A DNA stretch of 22,353 nucleotides from Candidatus Zixiibacteriota bacterium (GTDB taxonomy: Bacteria; SM23-81; DAOVCL01), in the NCBI GenBank assembly GCA_030670005.1, contig DAOVCL010000009.1, positions 1 through 22,353 on the forward strand, given 5' to 3'. The position numbers and the translations under genes were made by a program. This document shows, one piece after another, positions 21,153-22,353 of this stretch (position 1 is the stretch's first letter; each line of letters opens with the position of its first letter). The notes beneath the pieces are model-generated. The model worked only from the letters and a program-made list of their open reading frames with translations, ran no database searches and was not told where the DNA came from.

Positions 21153-22146
21153 CTTTCACCTCTCCTTCTTTGAAAGTTGAGGATACTACCACGGCCGTTC
21201 TTCCCCGGTAGATCCCAGGGCGGGCGACGAATTTCGGTCTTCCCTTCACCTCAACTATCAGATCATCATCTATGTGGTTTCCCAGACGAATGATGTCCCC
21301 TGCCTGAAGGTTAATCATATCCCTTACAGTCAGATGAACCTCACCCAACCTTGCCTCCACGGGGACCTCCACTGGACCTAAGTTTTCCCTTAACTTCTGT
21401 GATTGATCTTCCTCTGGAGGGGAGATCTCCCTCTCCTCCCCTACCTTCCTCTGCCCCAGGATAGCCACCAGGGATTTGAGAAGTTTGGAGTTATAGCAAA
21501 AACTCAGGGGGTGGTGAGTTTCCGATCCCTTTCCCAGGGTCAATTCATAGACTACCATCATTGCGTTCTCCAGGTCAGAAGGTGAGCCCACAATTGAGGG
21601 GTCGGTTCCCTCCTCTTCGATCTTAGGATAAAAGGGAGTTATCCTCTCCCAGGTTGATTTGAACTCCTCGAGCATGCCCTCCACCAGCTTGCGCATAAAC
21701 TTACTTTCCATATGGGTAATCATCCCGTTCGGCGAAGGGGGACTGCCCGTCCCCCCGAAGAGGAGGTCAACAAGAAGGAAAACCAGGTTTGGAGAGGAGT
21801 CTATGATCAGGTTGCCATCGTAGGGTTTAAGCCTTATCAGGTTTAGGTAGGTAGGGTTAGCGCGCGATTTTATAAACTCCCCAAGGGGGATGGTATTGAT
21901 CGTAGCCAGGTTGACTGTCAGTTCAGCCTTCACAGCCCTGAGGAGGAAACCGCTCAACGACTTAGCAAAGTCAGTATGAACTGTCTCCAGTATGCGCAAA
22001 GACCCTTTGGGGATGATGTTCTGTTGGCGGAAGTCATAGGGGATCGCCTTCCTTTCAGAGCCAAGGGGTTTCCCCTCTTGGGGTTTATCCCCTGATACCG
22101 ATGATACTAACTGGTCTATCTCCTCCTGGGATAAGATGCCCGGCAT
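21142..22146 (-). CDS. fliM: flagellar motor switch protein FliM
   Basis: A 334-residue protein of normal length. The N-terminus has LSQEEIDQLVSSV (5-17), the segment that binds phosphorylated CheY. The CheC-like middle domain (about 45-225) includes LLFGGTGSP (128-136), the conserved GGxG loop. The C-terminal SpoA domain (about 255-330) contains EVPVEARLGEVHLTVRD (in part) and LQAGDIIRLG. FliM links CheY to FliG and FliN in the switch. The presence of the CheY segment suggests that chemotaxis genes exist elsewhere. AGGAAGGA lies before the ATG. It appears to head the operon in this window. Confidence 0.96.
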   Translation of the reverse strand: MPGILSQEEIDQLVSSVSGDKPQEGKPLGSERKAIPYDFRQQNIIPKGSLRILETVHTDFAKSLSGFLLRAVKAELTVNLATINTIPLGEFIKSRANPTYLNLIRLKPYDGNLIIDSSPNLVFLLVDLLFGGTGSPPSPNGMITHMESKFMRKLVEGMLEEFKSTWERITPFYPKIEEEGTDPSIVGSPSDLENAMMVVYELTLGKGSETHHPLSFCYNSKLLKSLVAILGQRKVGEEREISPPEEDQSQKLRENLGPVEVPVEARLGEVHLTVRDMINLQAGDIIRLGNHIDDDLIVEVKGRPKFVARPGIYRGRTAVVVSSTFKEGEVKDVE

Positions 22147-22353
22147 AGTTCCTTCCTATTGGAATAATTGTTCACCACCGATAGCCACGGACTGGCACAG
22201 AAAAAGATTTGAAATGGGCAAGTTGCTATTCGTTAAAAAAAACATCTGTACTACAATCTTGCAAGATCTTGTTTTTTTGACAAAGTTAATCAGGCTGCTT
22301 TTGCGAGAGCGGTATATCTCTAACCCGAATTATTCATAAACTGATAGCGAATT
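22147..22353 (-). other. fliM upstream region with repeat pieces and a dyad
   Basis: Next to fliM is the repeat piece TTCACCACCG...GGCACAG (22171-22200). Farther up, an A-run (22235-22242) and a T-run (22272-22278) bracket the palindrome ATCTTGCAAGAT (22256-22267) and overlapping CAAGATCTTG. On the minus strand TTGTCA with a 17-base spacer leads to AAGATT, a poor promoter match. The edge carries CGAATTATTCATAAACTG, related to the sequence near 2089 and 2226. I find no convincing promoter for the operon. Confidence 0.4.
22171..22200 (+). repeat. CACCACCGATAGCCACGGACTGGCACAG repeat piece upstream of fliM (two halves)
   Basis: TTCACCACCG (22171-22180) is followed by CCACGGACTGGCACAG (22185-22200). 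It shares its wording with the right arm of the fliP-fliQ element (TTCACCACAGACTTGCACAG on the complementary strand) and with pieces at 16696 and 17874. Confidence 0.5.

Noticed and set aside
22235..22278. A-run and T-run around ATCTTGCAAGAT as an intrinsic terminator.
   Set aside because: The GC content of the stem is low and the pairing imperfect; the inner palindrome has no loop. It may be a binding site, but there is not enough evidence.

Overview
The window looks like a chromosomal piece from a flagellated bacterium of unclear phylum. Base composition is moderate, Shine-Dalgarno sequences are strong (AGGAGG type), TTG and GTG starts occur, and the proteins are rich in Lys, Arg and Glu. 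The core genes are conventional, but intergenic gaps are crowded with short inverted repeats of kinds I associate with uncultured environmental bacteria. I cannot assign a taxon from sequence alone. No rRNA, tRNA, CRISPR array, integrase or complete insertion sequence was found.

Layout. (1) Positions 1-2001, minus strand: a secreted beta-propeller protein that runs off the left edge, and upstream of it a bactofilin-like beta-helix protein with a membrane C-terminus. The latter has its own sigma-70-type promoter. (2) Positions 2328-8575, plus strand: a macromolecular-synthesis cluster of rpsU (bS21), mutS2, dnaG and rpoD. A promoter lies before rpsU, a possible one overlaps the end of mutS2, and dnaG and rpoD overlap by one base. 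(3) Positions 8576-9245: a 670-base gap between convergent genes. It holds no supported gene but is a mosaic of hairpins and repeat-like pieces. (4) Positions 9246-22146, minus strand: one long flagellar cluster read right to left: fliM, fliN, fliO, fliP, fliQ, fliR, flhB, flhA, flhF, flhG, a small membrane protein, fliA, a 78-aa charged protein, a FliK-like protein, a 44-aa ORF and a short FapA-like (DUF342) protein. (5) Positions 22147-22353: the fliM upstream region.

How the genes work together. FliM and FliN form the switch/C-ring. FliO, P, Q, R, FlhB and FlhA form the type III export gate. FlhF and FlhG normally set flagellar number and place. FliA is the sigma factor for late flagellar genes, and the FliK-like protein would set hook length. 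Most neighbours overlap by 4-11 bases (fliM/fliN, fliN/fliO, flhA/flhF, flhF/flhG, flhG/membrane protein, 44-aa ORF/FapA-like), suggesting translational coupling. The exceptions are the fliP/fliQ, fliR/flhB, flhB/flhA and fliA/78-aa gaps, which carry repeats or hairpins.

I did not find a clearly new defence or mobile system. The most interesting points are departures inside the flagellar set: FlhB has NPTT instead of NPTH, FlhF has altered GTPase motifs, FlhG lacks the usual N-terminal DQAxxLR segment, FapA lacks its N-terminal half, three small proteins are of unknown function, and repeat modules sit in several operon gaps, two of them flanked by short direct repeats.
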